NCBI GenBank assembly: GCA_009103225.1
Contig: RHPI01001946.1
Location: 215,110 to 266,086, forward strand
Reading direction: 5' to 3'
Source of the DNA: Chlorokybus atmophyticus
Lineage: Eukaryota; Streptophyta; Chlorokybophyceae; Chlorokybales; Chlorokybaceae
Length of the DNA: 50,977 bases
Position numbers and translations under genes: made by a program. The notes beneath the pieces were generated by a model, which did not search any database, had not been told where the DNA came from, and worked only from the letters and a program-made list of their open reading frames with translations. Shown here one piece after another: positions 35,721-48,135 of the stretch. Position 1 is the first letter of the stretch. The number at the start of each line of letters is the position of its first letter.

Positions 35721-36936
35721 TCATAGTCCCCTGAGCAAGCCGCTTTTGTCTATAGACAGCAGTTCCCTCGGGCTCAGTCCCAGCGAGCTTAGCGCCAGCG
35801 AGTTGAGCGCGGACCCGAGGTCTCCCAGAGCCGAGGCCGCCAGCGACTGCCGCTGGGGCTTCGGCCCGCCCAACGCGCCCCCTTGCTGCTCCTCGCTCAC
35901 ACGCTGCAGCACGCCACCATCCGACACGAAGTCACGCCACGACTCCTGCGCCTCCAACCTCTCCCGCATCTGCCAGCACGCAACCGAACTCAGTAAGTGC
36001 CCATGGGTCGGTGTATATGACGCGCACGGGGTTTGCACATGCATTGAATGCACGAGTAAACAGCCTGTGTACAACACATAACACACAAGCTGGCACACAT
36101 GTACACCTAAGACGCTGGACTTAGTTACTGTTTCGCATGTTGTTTTGGCGTAGGCTATACTCAACATAGATATGTCCAAGCAAACCACCCTCAGCACTCT
36201 TCAATTCGCACAAAGCCTTTGATGGAGCCCATGCTCAATACGCAATTGCAGTATGAAATATACTTAACGCACACTCACGACCAGCGTAAGCAACATGCAA
36301 CAGTAAGTGCACATTACATACCTGTACATCCACCTTGGCCGCGGCTGCAATGGCATTCGCCAGAGCCATGGCGCACCCGAGATGGGCGGGTCGCTTCCCA
36401 ACAGGCAAATCCACGCTGTCGCGAGCCACATCAGCCAGGCGCACATGGAGGCCTCCCCCATCCATGTCGAGGAGTTGTTCCCACGCGGGAGGTGAGGGCG
36501 ATGATGAGCCAACCTTTGCGTCCTCATATCGAGGGGCGAACGCGGCCTCAAGCACGCAGCACGCCGGCACGTGAAGGCAGTTGTTCAAAGGGTGGGCGAA
36601 GACTAGCTGCGCGATCTTGGGTAGAGCTCCACTGGTGAACACGGCGTGGTCGATGTGCTTGTTGCCGCACGCTAATAGCCGCTCTGCAGTCGTGGCCAGA
36701 GCAATGGTGGGCGTTTACGTATAAACACCCTGCATCCAATGAATGTGCATGTATGCACATACATATGCAGACATGCACATATAGCACACATATTTATATG
36801 TACGTGGACAGCTTCTGTCCATGTGTTACATGTTTGTTGTATGAATGCAAGTAACATTGAGCGAGCATGGGAAGAGTTCCTTCACACATGCAATCACATG
36901 TGCATGCATGCATGACTGCATATGTATGTAAATGTA

Positions 36937-37027
<91 letters not shown>

Positions 37028-39503
37028 GTGTACCTCCAGGTGTGCATACCTGGATATACACTGCATCGTGCACCCACAACACCTCTCTCAACACTCACCA
37101 AGCAGCCGCACGACCGCGACGCGATGCCTCCCCGCCACCTTTACGATCCTCCCGTCCTGCACGGCTTGCTCCCCTGCCTCCATGCGCAGCAAGGCCGCGA
37201 ACACGCCGAGGGACTGCAGCACCTGCGCCAGCGCGGGCCGCTGGTGAAGCTGCGCCGCCAGGGAGGGCTCCACGGCGGTGGATTGGAGCTCGTCGTCGAC
37301 GGCGGCAACAACCTGTGCACGAACGTGTATATGTTGTGATGGTCAGTGACACGGTTGTTGAAACAGATTGTCAAGTCAACTGGGAAGAGGTTTGCTTCCT
37401 TGCCTGGAATACATTGTCAGCGATTGCGTGTATGTCTGGGCTTGAGCTGTCTATGTTTTGCAGCTGTTCCAGGGCTGCAAGAACCTGGAAGAGGGACATA
37501 CTTGTTGAAGAGCAACATATGTGCACACACGTATATGTGGGTATATGCATACGTGCACACATATTGGTATGCGCCAACAAGGCAAACAGTAGAATTCAAT
37601 CAACAGAACCATGCCATTATCGACTAGGCAACATGTTGCCATGTCATATTATTGTCAAGCAAGCAACCGCGCACTGACCTGTTGCAAAGCAGCAGCAGTA
37701 TGAGAGGTCGGAGCCCTTAAAGACGTTGGGTCGCCATCCTGCAATGCACCCGACATCGTCATCACACTTACTCTTGAACCACGCACAGCTCAAACACATG
37801 CGTCCTCCCCACCCAACGCACCTGATCTGCATCCCACATCAACTCCATAGACGGCTCCTCGACTAGAGCATCAGACCGTTTATGATTTGTTTGTGGCCTT
37901 GGCGGAGGTTCTATTTCTATCTGCATAAGGGTTGTTATAAGCGTGTAATGTTCCAGTTTTTTCAAGCATGCATACAGCAAACACAGGTACAGGTACCTGC
38001 AATGACTTGCGTGTTTTACACAAAGCAGCAAGAGCGATCTTGCCCTCGTCTGTAGCCACGTTGCCCGCAACATTTACACTTATCAAGTCGGGAGCAGCGC
38101 CATTGGCGAGTGTTGCAGCTAAAGCCTGTGGGCAACAGTCGGTTATAGCAAAACCATCAACACTCACTCTCAGCCGACAAAGTGAGGTACCATGGTCATG
38201 GCCATGATTCGTAAACAAAGCTCATCAACGTTGAGAAAGGCTGTGTACATGCATGAGACCATTGTTCACGCTAAGCTGATGGTGCTAGCTTGTGCTAAGT
38301 GCTATTTGTAACACAGCAAAGCAACCAGGTCCAACCAACGCACCAGCAACCAATGTGTTTCGCTTGCACATTCTCATCAGCACTGTAGGTCACTACGGAT
38401 AAGTGTACATGTGTGTATGTGGAGTGCACACGTAACACAAGCTGCAAAAACGCACCTGCAGCACCGCGTCGCTTATTGAGTTGTAGGACAGATCTAGTGA
38501 GATCACCACGCTCTTGCTGCTGAGTGCATCCACCAACTGCAAGCCGCCAGTCACTCAGGAACGAACATGTGCACATGCTTCGCAAGAAACACAACAGTTG
38601 TCAGAAAAAGTACCTTTCTTGCACGCTTGTCATCGAGTCGACAGTGCGCCAGCTGCACCCACATTGAATCTTCATCGCTACGCCGCAACGCTGCGAGTGC
38701 CGCATTATACCTGCAAACACCATTGGATGAACACAACTGATTTTTCAGTAGGGTGTCAACATCATCATAACCAACAACATCATGGTAGTCGTCACGGTTG
38801 GTATACTACCTTTGATCAGCCTCATGCGCAGGCACAGCATTCTCATCGACCAACTGGTACTCAGCTGTTGAAGAAGAAGTTGTTGCTAACTCTGCTGCGG
38901 GGGCTTCTTCAGCGCCACCTTTGGCCTGTTGTTTAAGTAAAGCACTGATCACTAGCCAGCTGAGAGCTTGCACTGTGCACGACACACACAGCTTGCTGTG
39001 TACTCAACAAACTCTACGTATACAAGCAAGCTCAAACCCTTACCGTAGCTGCATTCTTGCATGCACGAGCTTACTGCATGCATGTGCAGCTGCTACACCA
39101 CCACAGACAACAACCAAACAAGCAGAAACAACTGGCATGCGAGCTCGCACACCCTTTCGATGGGTATGTTTCTAATGTACAAGCATTGCATAAGTGCTCC
39201 TGTTGTAATGTACAGCAAGCAAGTGTAATTGCTCCTTATGCGGGATCTGAACAGTGAAACTGTCCATGCATAGTATAGGCCCAATGTGCGACCTAGCAGC
39301 ATTTGTGTAGCAATTGTGGTCACGCATGCAAGCACCTTCTTCTTCTTCTTTTTTTTCTTCTTCTTGCCCTTGGCCTGCTGGCCTGGAACGGCAGCAGCAT
39401 CCGCAGCTGTGCCAGCGGCGGTGGCTTCGTCCCCTCGCACGTCCTCCTCGTCCTCCAGCTCCGAGCCAGACTCAGAAGCGTCAGTCTCCTCCTCCGTTTC
39501 CAT
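35721..39503 (-). CDS. Leucine-rich-repeat protein fused to a SAPS (PP6 regulatory subunit) C-terminal region
   Basis: Eleven exons: 39,503-39,336; 38,925-38,810; 38,710-38,614; 38,536-38,456; 38,125-37,997; 37,920-37,822; 37,738-37,679; 37,484-37,404; 37,312-37,099; 36,683-36,322; 35,969-35,721. All junctions keep frame: 551 residues. Residues 1-56 are acidic then a lysine run. Residues 95-197 look like ribonuclease-inhibitor-type leucine repeats (VVISLDLSYNSISDAVL, LISVNVAGNVATDEG). From about 278 to 505 the sequence matches the C-terminal half of SAPS-domain phosphatase subunits: RHRVAVVRLLERLLACGN, GALPKIAQLVFAHPLNNCLH, HLGCAMALANAI, SWRDFVSDG, LGGPKP. SAPS proteins recruit the PP6-type phosphatase. 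The usual N-terminal half of SAPS is absent, replaced by the repeats. Intron 8 has a GC donor (CAG|gcaagg). The start is the first ATG in the acidic frame (METEEETD); an in-frame TGA lies upstream. Confidence 0.82.
36932..37030. repeat. Hexanucleotide microsatellite (TGTATG)n
   Basis: About 16 nearly perfect copies of a six-base unit. It lies in the intron between exons 9 and 10 of the LRR-SAPS gene. It generates long artificial Cys-Val or Thr-His open frames that are not genes. Confidence 0.95.
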
Positions 39504-41261
39504 GTCCACCAAGTCCACACCAACCCTCCCTCGCACAACCACCGCCGGCACCTGCACCGCCGCCGCCGCTGCCGCCACCGCCCTGGCCGTTGATCACCTG
39601 ATCCATATGGGCGGTTCTGGTTTGTTGAAGTCCGGTCGAGTAAACGTGATTGAGTTTTCCGAAGACACTTGATCCGCTTTGCAGACATTGGGGTTTGCAT
39701 TAGGGTGCATCAGTGTAGGCATTCTCGTGCATGAATTGAGTAGATCCAATGCACTTTTAGACGCAACGCAAAAGGCAGTCCTTACCTGTACACCAGTGCC
39801 AGTGGCTTAGGTACTGTGAGGACATTGAAACGTTCATGCGCACCTCGCGTTGGGCCAATTAACTTTTATTTGTCCATTTGCCGCCACAACGGTTTATGTA
39901 ATGCATTGACCTTGAGGCAGTTTTGACCGCCGATATATACCGTAATTTGTCAAATATCTCCCCTTCCCCACCACACACAAGATGCAGCTTCCATCTTTTG
40001 TACATACAACACCTGATTGGGAGGGGGGGGGGGGGGGGGGGGGGNNNNNNNNNNNNNNNNNNNNNNNNNNNNNNNNNNNNNNNNNNNNNNNNNNNNNNNN
40101 NNNNNNNNNNNNNNNNNNNNNNNNNNNNNNNNNNNNNNNNNNNNNNNNNNNNNNNNNNNNNNNNNNNNNNNNNNNNNNNNNNNNNNNNNNNNNNNNNNNN
40201 NNNNNGGGGGGGGCTTTGTTTGTACAGGGTTGTGTTCAGCGAAATACGGTAATCAGAAGCTCGTTTTGGCTTTGCTATCATGGCATTCGGAATGATCAGG
40301 TCATACCCTACAAGATGCAGCTATGGCGTAGCTGTGTATGTCATGTGAGCGTACTAGTGGGTAGGAGAGCTCCATTGCATTTACCACAATAGATACTACA
40401 AAATAGTGACTGATGTGATATTCATGATCGTCGTTGCCACGCCATTGCGCACGAGCCACGGTGGTAGGTGTCTGCCAGCAATGTGTCATGCTGGCAAAAG
40501 TTTCTTGGCACACATCTGCTATTACAACTGTGGATGTTGCGTGTGTCACGCTTGGTTGAGCTTGCCACCACGTTGTGTTGTTGTAGTGTCAATCCATGGT
40601 ATTTGCTTATGCATGACAACAACTATCTGTGCGGCACACAAATAGCAACACCAGCTCAAACCAATACCAGTTCCACACCTATCCCCATGAAATGCGCATA
40701 GCCTGGTTCAGCCAGCGACCTTAGCTAGCTTGCGTTGCACGCACGCTCGCGCGCACGAACACACGTTGTTACTTGCGCATGCACATCGCGCGCCTTGCCT
40801 ACGCAAACACATGCAGCTTATTAGATAGACACATGTGTCAAAGAACACGTTCAAACAAATTATCCAAGTTATCTATACAAGCAAGGTCAAAAAGTACAAC
40901 ATCTCCTATACAGCCACACACTACAAGCCAATCAGTCCTTGTATGGCAAGAAATGAACACAAAGCAATTTCTAAGCAATTGACACAATGTCGATGCCTGC
41001 TTGGGCACCCTCAACATGTGCGGCGGCCACAGGAAGCAATGCGCACATACACAGTGATTGTCCGTCATGGAGGAGGACGCAGTCTGTTCCTGCCTCAACT
41101 CCCTTCCGTCTTTGCAACTCAAGTCAGAGGATTGGGGTACAAGTAACATGAACCCATGCTCACCATGTTTTCATCTGAACAGCAGGTCCCAGCGCAGCAC
41201 CTGAGACACAAGTCTTGCACATGAGTCATTGTTGACGACAGATCATTTGCCAAATTCTGAG
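39504..41261. other. Intergenic stretch with an assembly gap
   Basis: It holds the 5' side of the LRR-SAPS gene and the 3' side of copy C. Immediately upstream of the chosen LRR-SAPS start is a GCC/GGC-rich segment (39,540-39,600) that stays partly open. From 39,700 to 41,260 no conserved protein is recognised on either strand. The sequence is interrupted by 161 unresolved bases. Confidence 0.45.
40023..40213. other. Poly-G run with unresolved gap
   Basis: Twenty-two G at 40,023-40,044, then 161 N at 40,045-40,205, then eight G at 40,206-40,213. The gap probably sits in, or was caused by, a long G homopolymer. A second long G run ends the window. Confidence 0.95.
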
Positions 41262-44200
41262 TCAACACACAAACTTTGTCTTCATAACCCGCTTACGTGT
41301 GGGCCACGCAATTGGCTGAGTCTTCCATGTTGGGATGCCGCTGAGTGTCGCACATGGCGGCACATGAAAGCGGAACCAACGCGTCTTCACCTCGTCACAT
41401 GGGTTGTCAACTGACACGCTGTAAGTCAACTCCCAAGTGCTTGAGGAGGGATCAAAGTCCGCCTGCAAGCAGGAAGCACCTCAGTTGGAATCCAGATATG
41501 GGCTTATCGGTCCAAAGGCATGCACTATGAGCACAAACATGCAAGTACATGCATGCACACACTGCAGTGTGCACAGACACGCGGAACTTCGCGCGCGCGC
41601 ACACACACAAGCGCAGGTGTGCCTTTTAGCACACGCACGTGCACATGCACACGCTGACAGTCTCACTGGTACTGCATGCAATGCGAAACAGACAAACAAC
41701 TGCCTAGCTGGAGTAACTCACTGACCACAACACATCGCCATTACCTGCCAGAAGTCTTTGCCATGCACGGCCTGGTTTACCACAGTCCAGTCCTCGCACC
41801 CGTCGACGCGCGTCTCCAATTTCGGGTTCTTGAAGCCGGTCGCGCCGGCGAAGGTCATCGCGAGGTAGCCCAGGCCGCCGGTCACCGAGAACCTGGCGTG
41901 GTTGGTCTCATCAACCTGCGAGTGGCAAACAAACATCATCAGATTGACGGACCTCATGATACACGTATGTGACAACTTGATCTACCTGTATCATTAGAGG
42001 ACACTGGCGAAGGAGTTTGCCCTTCTGGACATCAAACTTTGGCGTGTTGAGCGCTACTTCACGGTACATCAAGCGCCAGCTGTTTTCCATTTTTTCAAGG
42101 GCAGCTTGCAAGTTGGCATTGGTTCCGTAATACTCGTTGCAGAACTTAGGCAGCATGATCTGTGCCCCAGTACACACGCATGTCAGCTGTTGACATGTAT
42201 CAAGCATGCAGTGTTGGCCAAAATGGCAGCCTTGAATACCTGTTCAATGATGCAGTCAATGTAATCGCCGGCCTTCAGGCAAGTGATTGAGGGTGGAGGC
42301 AACACCTCTATGATGGAGACCTGGCCGTTGGGTGCATTTGTGCCGTGTGTGAACAAGCCTCTCTCTGCGCAAGCATAGGACAAGAGCGTAAAACACACGC
42401 ACAAACAAGAACGCACACATGGACACGCCCACACACTACACTGCGAGAAGCGTTTCTGGTAAGAGAGTGACACGCAAGCACGCTCGTGCGCGCACACAAA
42501 TGCACACACACGCTTGTGTGCGCAAGTCCACAACACACATGTATGCAATGTGTACCGGCCATATGTGGGTTGGCAGGCTTGCCGTCCAATACCGCACTCC
42601 AGTCGGAGATGGCAAACCCGCGTGAAGCATCAGTGTGACCTTTTCCCTTGCAACTGGGACTCTGCCAGTGGGATGGTACGCCACTCACCCAACAATGGAG
42701 CTGCAAAACAACACATCACATTCACCTACAATCACTCTTACCTCTGTGAATGAAACCCAGTTCTTCTTTCCTTTAAGCTCATGGTGTTGCGTCCGGTACC
42801 CGTCTTTGCCATTCACTGCAAACAGAATGCACTCAGTAAAGAATACATGCAACATAACAACAATCACACAAACAATCATACTCGTCATCAGCATTACACG
42901 ACTCCGGAATATGCTCTCAATTGTCATCATCAAGCATGTGTACCTTGACCAAGTTCGCTGGTCCATTCACGGATGAGTCCCTTCTCGTCACCGTACGCAA
43001 AATGGTGATTGTAGCCCCAAGCGTAAGTTGGAGTTCCCATCTACTCGCCACAGTAGCTCAGTGCAATAAGCCACATGCGCAGAAATATACCTACATAAAA
43101 CAATGCGCGTTTTTGTGACAAACCTGCCAGATGGGAAAGCGGCGGAACTTTACATCAGAGACCACATCGATACGGAGGTGATAAACAGCACGCGCAGCAT
43201 CGTCCGAGCGCGCTATGCATGCGGTGTATTGGAGCCTCAGGTTGTTGTCTTGAGACTTGCCCGAATATGTCGTCTACATAGAGTTGAGTTTGGTTGCATG
43301 CATGCGGCAGATGTTGTGTACGTGTGCACATATCAACTTCAGTATCCACCTCAGTCAAGAGAGGTCCCTGCCTTTTACGATAAGTGCGCATCTGAACATT
43401 GAACTGGCGCTGCGGCGAGCCTGTTTCGATCGAACAAAAATCGGCTCCGCCAACATTTTGAGTCCACCCAAACTTCTCCCTCTTGCCCTGTGACAAACAG
43501 TGTTTTACACGTTTCACCAAAAGCCTACATACAATATACCCAACATAACAGCACCTCACCTTGCTGCCGAGTATGTACAAAGGCCGCATGTCCAACACTG
43601 CCGCCCGCGTGGCACGCCCCTGATCGGGCTCATAGCAGAAGTTCTCACCCCAACACCTTTAAAATGTGAGGTCATTGACCAACAATCATAAGTGCTCACG
43701 AGTGCGCACGAGCGTGAGTATGTGTGTTTGTGTGTGTGTGTGCAAGCGCACGTGTAAGTTTATGTATGCATGTGCGTGTGTGTACAAGTATGTGTATGTG
43801 TATGTGTGTGCGCACACGTGCACATGTGCACGAGCACACACGTACGAGATGGCGGCCTGGTCCCATTGCGTTGTGGGCATCGCGTTGGTGAGAGCCAGCT
43901 GCACGTGCGTGGCGGTTGGCGCCCCGCCCCAGAAGGCGTTCACCGTCGTGTACACCATCGTCCACGTCGCCCCAGCCGGAATCTCCAACGCAACCAGTCC
44001 CCTGTACCACTTCGGGTTGGAGTCCCAGTTCTTTGAAACCTACGCACCGCATTGTGAGTTTGTTAAAGCGTGCGTGCATGTGTGCGGGCACGCATCTGTC
44101 AGCCTACAAGTCACTGAACATGCGCGTGCACGGACGCATGTGATAATGTCATTGCTTACAACCATGTTCAAACTTAATGACAACTGTGGCATCATCTATC

Positions 44201-47134
44201 TTTGCCTTGCCTGTATGGGTATGCCAATGGGGTTGAGATCAGTGTCATGGAGGGTTGCCAGGATGCCAATGATGAGGAAGATGTCTTTCGTCTTGGTGAA
44301 ACACAATCTCACGATGCGGGTTTGATCGCTTGGGTTTGACACCGTCACCAGCACGCGCTCGATGCGGTTCCAGCGTGGGTCCCCGAGCGGCATCTGTCTG
44401 CAGAGACAAGTTGGAAGAAATGAATTTGAGTGTTGGCAGAATCAATATTGCAAAGCATGCATGCACCTACTTGTCGTTGCGAAGCACGATTTCATGCCAG
44501 CCTTGAGCTTCCACATATTTCACTGGCAGGTCACACACCTCCAGAGGCATTGTCTGCAGCAACAACAAGGTTGATATATAACCAAAGCTATATCTTTGTC
44601 AATCGCTGGGGCGTGCACATGCACGCACACGTGCGCAGCCCCGCGCTCACATACATGCACACTCAAGGGCATGCACGCGCGCACACACATACCTGGTCAG
44701 CCTTGACTTTAATGGGTGTGCTCAAATCATTCAAACCCTTCTCAGCTTGGTTGAAGTACGCCACTAGCGTCACCGACCGCTGAGTCATAGGCAGCCAACT
44801 GGGCACAGAGCAATCATCACCGAATACACAACACTCACCCAACACACACACACCCACCCACACCACAACACCACACAGATAACATACCTGCCCTCAGGCC
44901 TACTGGTAACAGTCCCATCCTCGACCGTTGCATCGCACGAGCCCGCTATAGTGAAAGCAGAACCGAGGCCAGGTGCGTTCAGCTTTATGAATAAATGTGT
45001 CTCGGCGCAGTCGCCGTGTTGGGGAGTTGCGTGAAGCGTGAAGGCCGCGCGGTCGGGCCAAGAGGAGACCTCGATCGAGGAGCAGTGCATGGCAGGGGCG
45101 CCGGCTGTTGATAGACATGTTGTAGGTGTAATGGATGAGTGGTGAGACGGTCAGCATAAGTGACACGGGTGCTTGAATGTGCGCGTGTGTGCGTGTGCAC
45201 ATGCGTGTGTATGCATGCAGGTGCGCGTGTGTCCAACATGCCTGAATATGTGCGTGAGTGTGTGTGCATGTATGTATGACCGTACTTGACCATGTGAGGG
45301 AGTCGAAGATGCGACGGTTGAACCAGCGGCCATGCTCAATGAGCCTGTTTTTCATGTTGAAGCTGCCAACAGGCGCACACAAGCAGCACACGTTCAGTAT
45401 GTGGTACGGGAATCACTTCAAAGGGCAAATCCAACAAAGCTCCAGACACAACTCACTCGCCACACGTGCCGGTCGCAGTGTATGTAATCCCGTTGTGTAT
45501 CATCCCAAAGGTGATGCTCGCGTCGCCTTGGCACCCTTTCTGGATCATGTCATTGCCAACATTGACAGCAAACGCCTCTGCAAACACCCAAACTGTTAAG
45601 CCACCCCACAACACATACCCAACAAACACCCATCTCAGTCAACTAACCAGACACTCGCTGCGGCAGCGCCCCAAACTTTAGTAGTTCGAGCGTGTTGTAA
45701 CGGAGTTCGAAGCCGTAGCGGCTGCTTTGGACCGCGACGACGAGGTTGTTTTTGTCGCGCTGCCCATTCTTCCAATACATGTAAGAGTAGTCGGCCACAG
45801 ATGCCACCGCCGAGTCCGGTATGCACTGTTTTCCCGTTGGCCCGGGCCTGTGGAAGAAAGTATACTAGTTATTACACAGGACGAAAGAAGCATGCTTTAG
45901 CCGTTGGGACTGAGTGACTGCAGGAATGGAATGCTTAATTGGGTGAATGCTGGACTGATGAGTGCGTGTGTGCATGTATGCATGAACTAATAAACGAGTG
46001 ACCACATCAAAGACCACATGGACAAACGAGAATCTGACTTTTGGACACGATCTATCAAAGGCCTCGTTAAACAGCAATCAAGGCAGTTAGATAAGACGGG
46101 CACAAGGGGTTGGCATGCAGTTGTGCTTGCACCAGCGTCCCCTACAGTATGCTGTCTTGACGCACATTACGTGTTGTGCGCTCAGTTGCAGCTTGCATAT
46201 GTGGGGAGTCATTCACTGAAGGTCACGCACCCGCACCATCACGCATGTGGCACTATCCAATGACGATCATGCAAGTTGCTTGCATTCAAATTACGAGCCC
46301 ACTATCTGTGTGCATGTTATCAATCCAAGTTCAGTTCTGTGGGATTGACATCTCTTCATGCACAGTTGGCAAGCATTGTGCTTTGGTGTGCCGGACACAC
46401 AACAACAGTGTGGCTGTGATGAGGGCACAACTTCCTCAACTTCCTTTCATTCTCACAAAAGTGCAGTGCTGAAAATCAAGCAAGCAGACATAGCACAACC
46501 GCGAAGCTAAGTTCAACTGCAAAGATCATGAGATGCATGGCAGCATGCATGCATGCATTCGCATGACATTTCACGTCATGCAACATGCTCATCTCACATA
46601 CTGAGCTAGCATTGGCTTGGCAAGCAGGAGAAACCCTTGCATGCACCGTTGGCAGCTGACTGTGCTTGCATAGACCACACACATATCTGCAACATTCTTT
46701 CGAACTTACCTCTTCCCAGGCTCTCCTCCCCCAGGCCTGTGCGGCTTCTCCTCCTCTCCGCCTTCATGGCGCCGACCACCACCACCCTGTCCACCCTGTC
46801 CTCCTCCTCGTCCACCCCCACGCCCGCCTCCTTGTCCACCGCCTCTCTGTCGTCCTCCATGCGCTCCGCCGTCGTTGACACAAGTCTGGTTGTCGTCGCT
46901 AACCAAGCTTTTCAGCTCATCTTTCAGTTTATTTTTCAGCCAGTCCATTGCGGGACACTCCTGCGTCTGCGCCTCGGCGGCGACGCCTGGAAAGAGGTCG
47001 CCGGCGATCAGGACGACAACGACAACAATGCCAGCAGCAAAAACAGTAGTGTCGCTGTGGCACTGACTGCGACAGCGTCTTCGGTATTGCATATTGTTGT
47101 ATTCCTTGCCAATTCCAGCTCGCATTTCACGCAT
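41262..47134 (-). CDS. Large secreted or membrane-anchored protein of unnamed family (intact copy C)
   Basis: Nineteen exons join in frame to 993 residues: 47,134-46,710; 45,847-45,648; 45,577-45,457; 45,362-45,286; 45,104-44,888; 44,798-44,693; 44,553-44,471; 44,397-44,211; 44,039-43,846; 43,656-43,560; 43,487-43,350; 43,273-43,124; 43,040-42,944; 42,815-42,742; 42,700-42,556; 42,364-42,240; 42,159-41,986; 41,915-41,745; 41,462-41,262. A basic N-terminus and one hydrophobic segment (about 31-45, FAAGIVVVVVLIAG) suggest a signal peptide or anchor. A Gly/Arg/Gln-rich spacer follows, then a long, probably beta-rich body with no domain I can name. Conserved blocks include APGLGSAFTIAGS, SKNWD, WTQNVGGADF, RSDDAARAVYHLR, FSVTGGLGYLAMTF and NQAVHGKDFWQ. 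The NVGGADF...arginine-rich...EEW pattern recalls large uncharacterised bacterial proteins (memory only). Intron 8 has a GC donor. Exon 15 could start later, at AGTCCC near 42,651. Two decayed relatives are in this window. Confidence 0.8.
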
Positions 47135-47439
47135 GGCATGCGCGCCGTTTCTGCCACGGCGTACAGGTGTCACGTGAGATCCATCATGCAAACAAGGACT
47201 ACTTTTGCATGTTGCATAGTTGTGTGACACAACTTGCGTCCCTCTTGTTTTGGATCGGAGGGACACAACTTGCTTGTTTGCATTGGCTCTTGTAGAAGGC
47301 AGGCAAAAAGCATAGGATTATAAGTAGATATGCAACTTGACATGGTATACAGTAAATGGCTGTGATGTACGGATGCGATCCTTTGGGGGCTAATCAATAA
47401 AATTTAATAAGGCAATTGATGTTAAGTGCATACAAGCCG

Positions 47440-47622
47440 TTACGGCAGCCAGGGATCTGGGCGTGATACATAAGAATAGAAGTAGCCATAAATTCCGTCA
47501 CGGTCTTTTATAGCTTGGATGGCCGGACCTCTGTTGTAACACAAGCGAACAACCAAAGGATAGCACAAGCACGTGATGAGGAGTACATGCACCCACTTGT
47601 GTATGCTTTCAAGCAGCTCCAT
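47440..47622 (-). CDS. Possible 60-residue single-pass membrane protein
   Basis: A single-exon frame opens with ATG at 47,622 in a CAATGG context and ends in TAA at 47,440. It reads MELLESIHKWVHVLLITCL, a hydrophobic segment continuing CYPLVVRLCYNRG, then a soluble tail rich in Tyr/Asp with YGYFYSYVSRPDPWLP. The composition is protein-like rather than repeat-driven, and AT-rich DNA follows the stop. No family is recognised. It lies between the 5' end of copy C and the copy D fragment on the same strand. It may be chance. Confidence 0.35.
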   Translation of the reverse strand: MELLESIHKWVHVLLITCLCYPLVVRLCYNRGPAIQAIKDRDGIYGYFYSYVSRPDPWLP

Positions 47623-48031
47623 TGAAGGATATATGTATAAAACAAGTCAATGAAGCATACTGCTATGGCGTGTTACAGTATCTGACTGCTTTTAACTTGC
47701 ATTTTTACGAATTTAAACTTAAGACAGTCAATGTCCGACATGGCATGTCCCCCATGCTGCTACTGATACACAACACTGCAACTCCATACAATACCTACTT
47801 CTTTTTTTACATGCATTATTGTGTCTATCTACATGTGCAGCTAGACATGATATACATGTATATTACACAAAAGCTCTTTTTGTATTCTTCTTGTTAGTAT
47901 ACTTGTTAAGCAGGATTTAAAGAGTGACAAAGTTATGCATGACTCTTGCACACAGTGCAATTGTGAAGATTAATGTACACTTACCACGATAGTCTCAGGG
48001 TAGGCTAATGACATATGACACAACACAAATG

Positions 48032-48063
48032 ATACATTGTAGAGTAACTACTCTACAATGTAT
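48032..48063. repeat. Perfect 15-bp inverted repeat with 2-base centre
   Basis: ATACATTGTAGAGTA at 48,032-48,046 is followed after AC by its exact reverse complement at 48,049-48,063. Such a near-perfect palindrome can form a cruciform or a tight RNA stem. Confidence 0.85.
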
Positions 48064-48101
48064 ACACACTCATCAATTTATTATGCGAGCAATATAACAT
48101 G

Positions 48102-48135
48102 GTAAGCAAGTTCCTTTTTATGGGAACCTGCTTAC
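48102..48135. repeat. 13-bp inverted repeat (one mismatch), 8-base loop
   Basis: GTAAGCAAGTTCC at 48,102-48,114 pairs with GGAACCTGCTTAC at 48,123-48,135 with a single A-C mismatch. It lies about 40 bases after the preceding palindrome. Confidence 0.75.

Noticed and set aside
36794-37677. Long open frames of alternating Tyr-Val, Cys-Val or Thr-His
   Set aside because: They are translations of the six-base microsatellite at 36,932-37,030 and overlap the LRR-SAPS exon on the other strand.
39286-39700. Open frames with Leu/Phe or Arg runs opposite the LRR-SAPS first exon
   Set aside because: They are shadows of the acidic and lysine-rich coding exon and GCC-rich upstream DNA.
46637-47227. Plus-strand 196-codon open frame opposite copy C exon 1
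   Set aside because: It is the antisense shadow of the glycine-rich exon. The minus-strand reading is supported by homology to copy D and by in-frame splicing.
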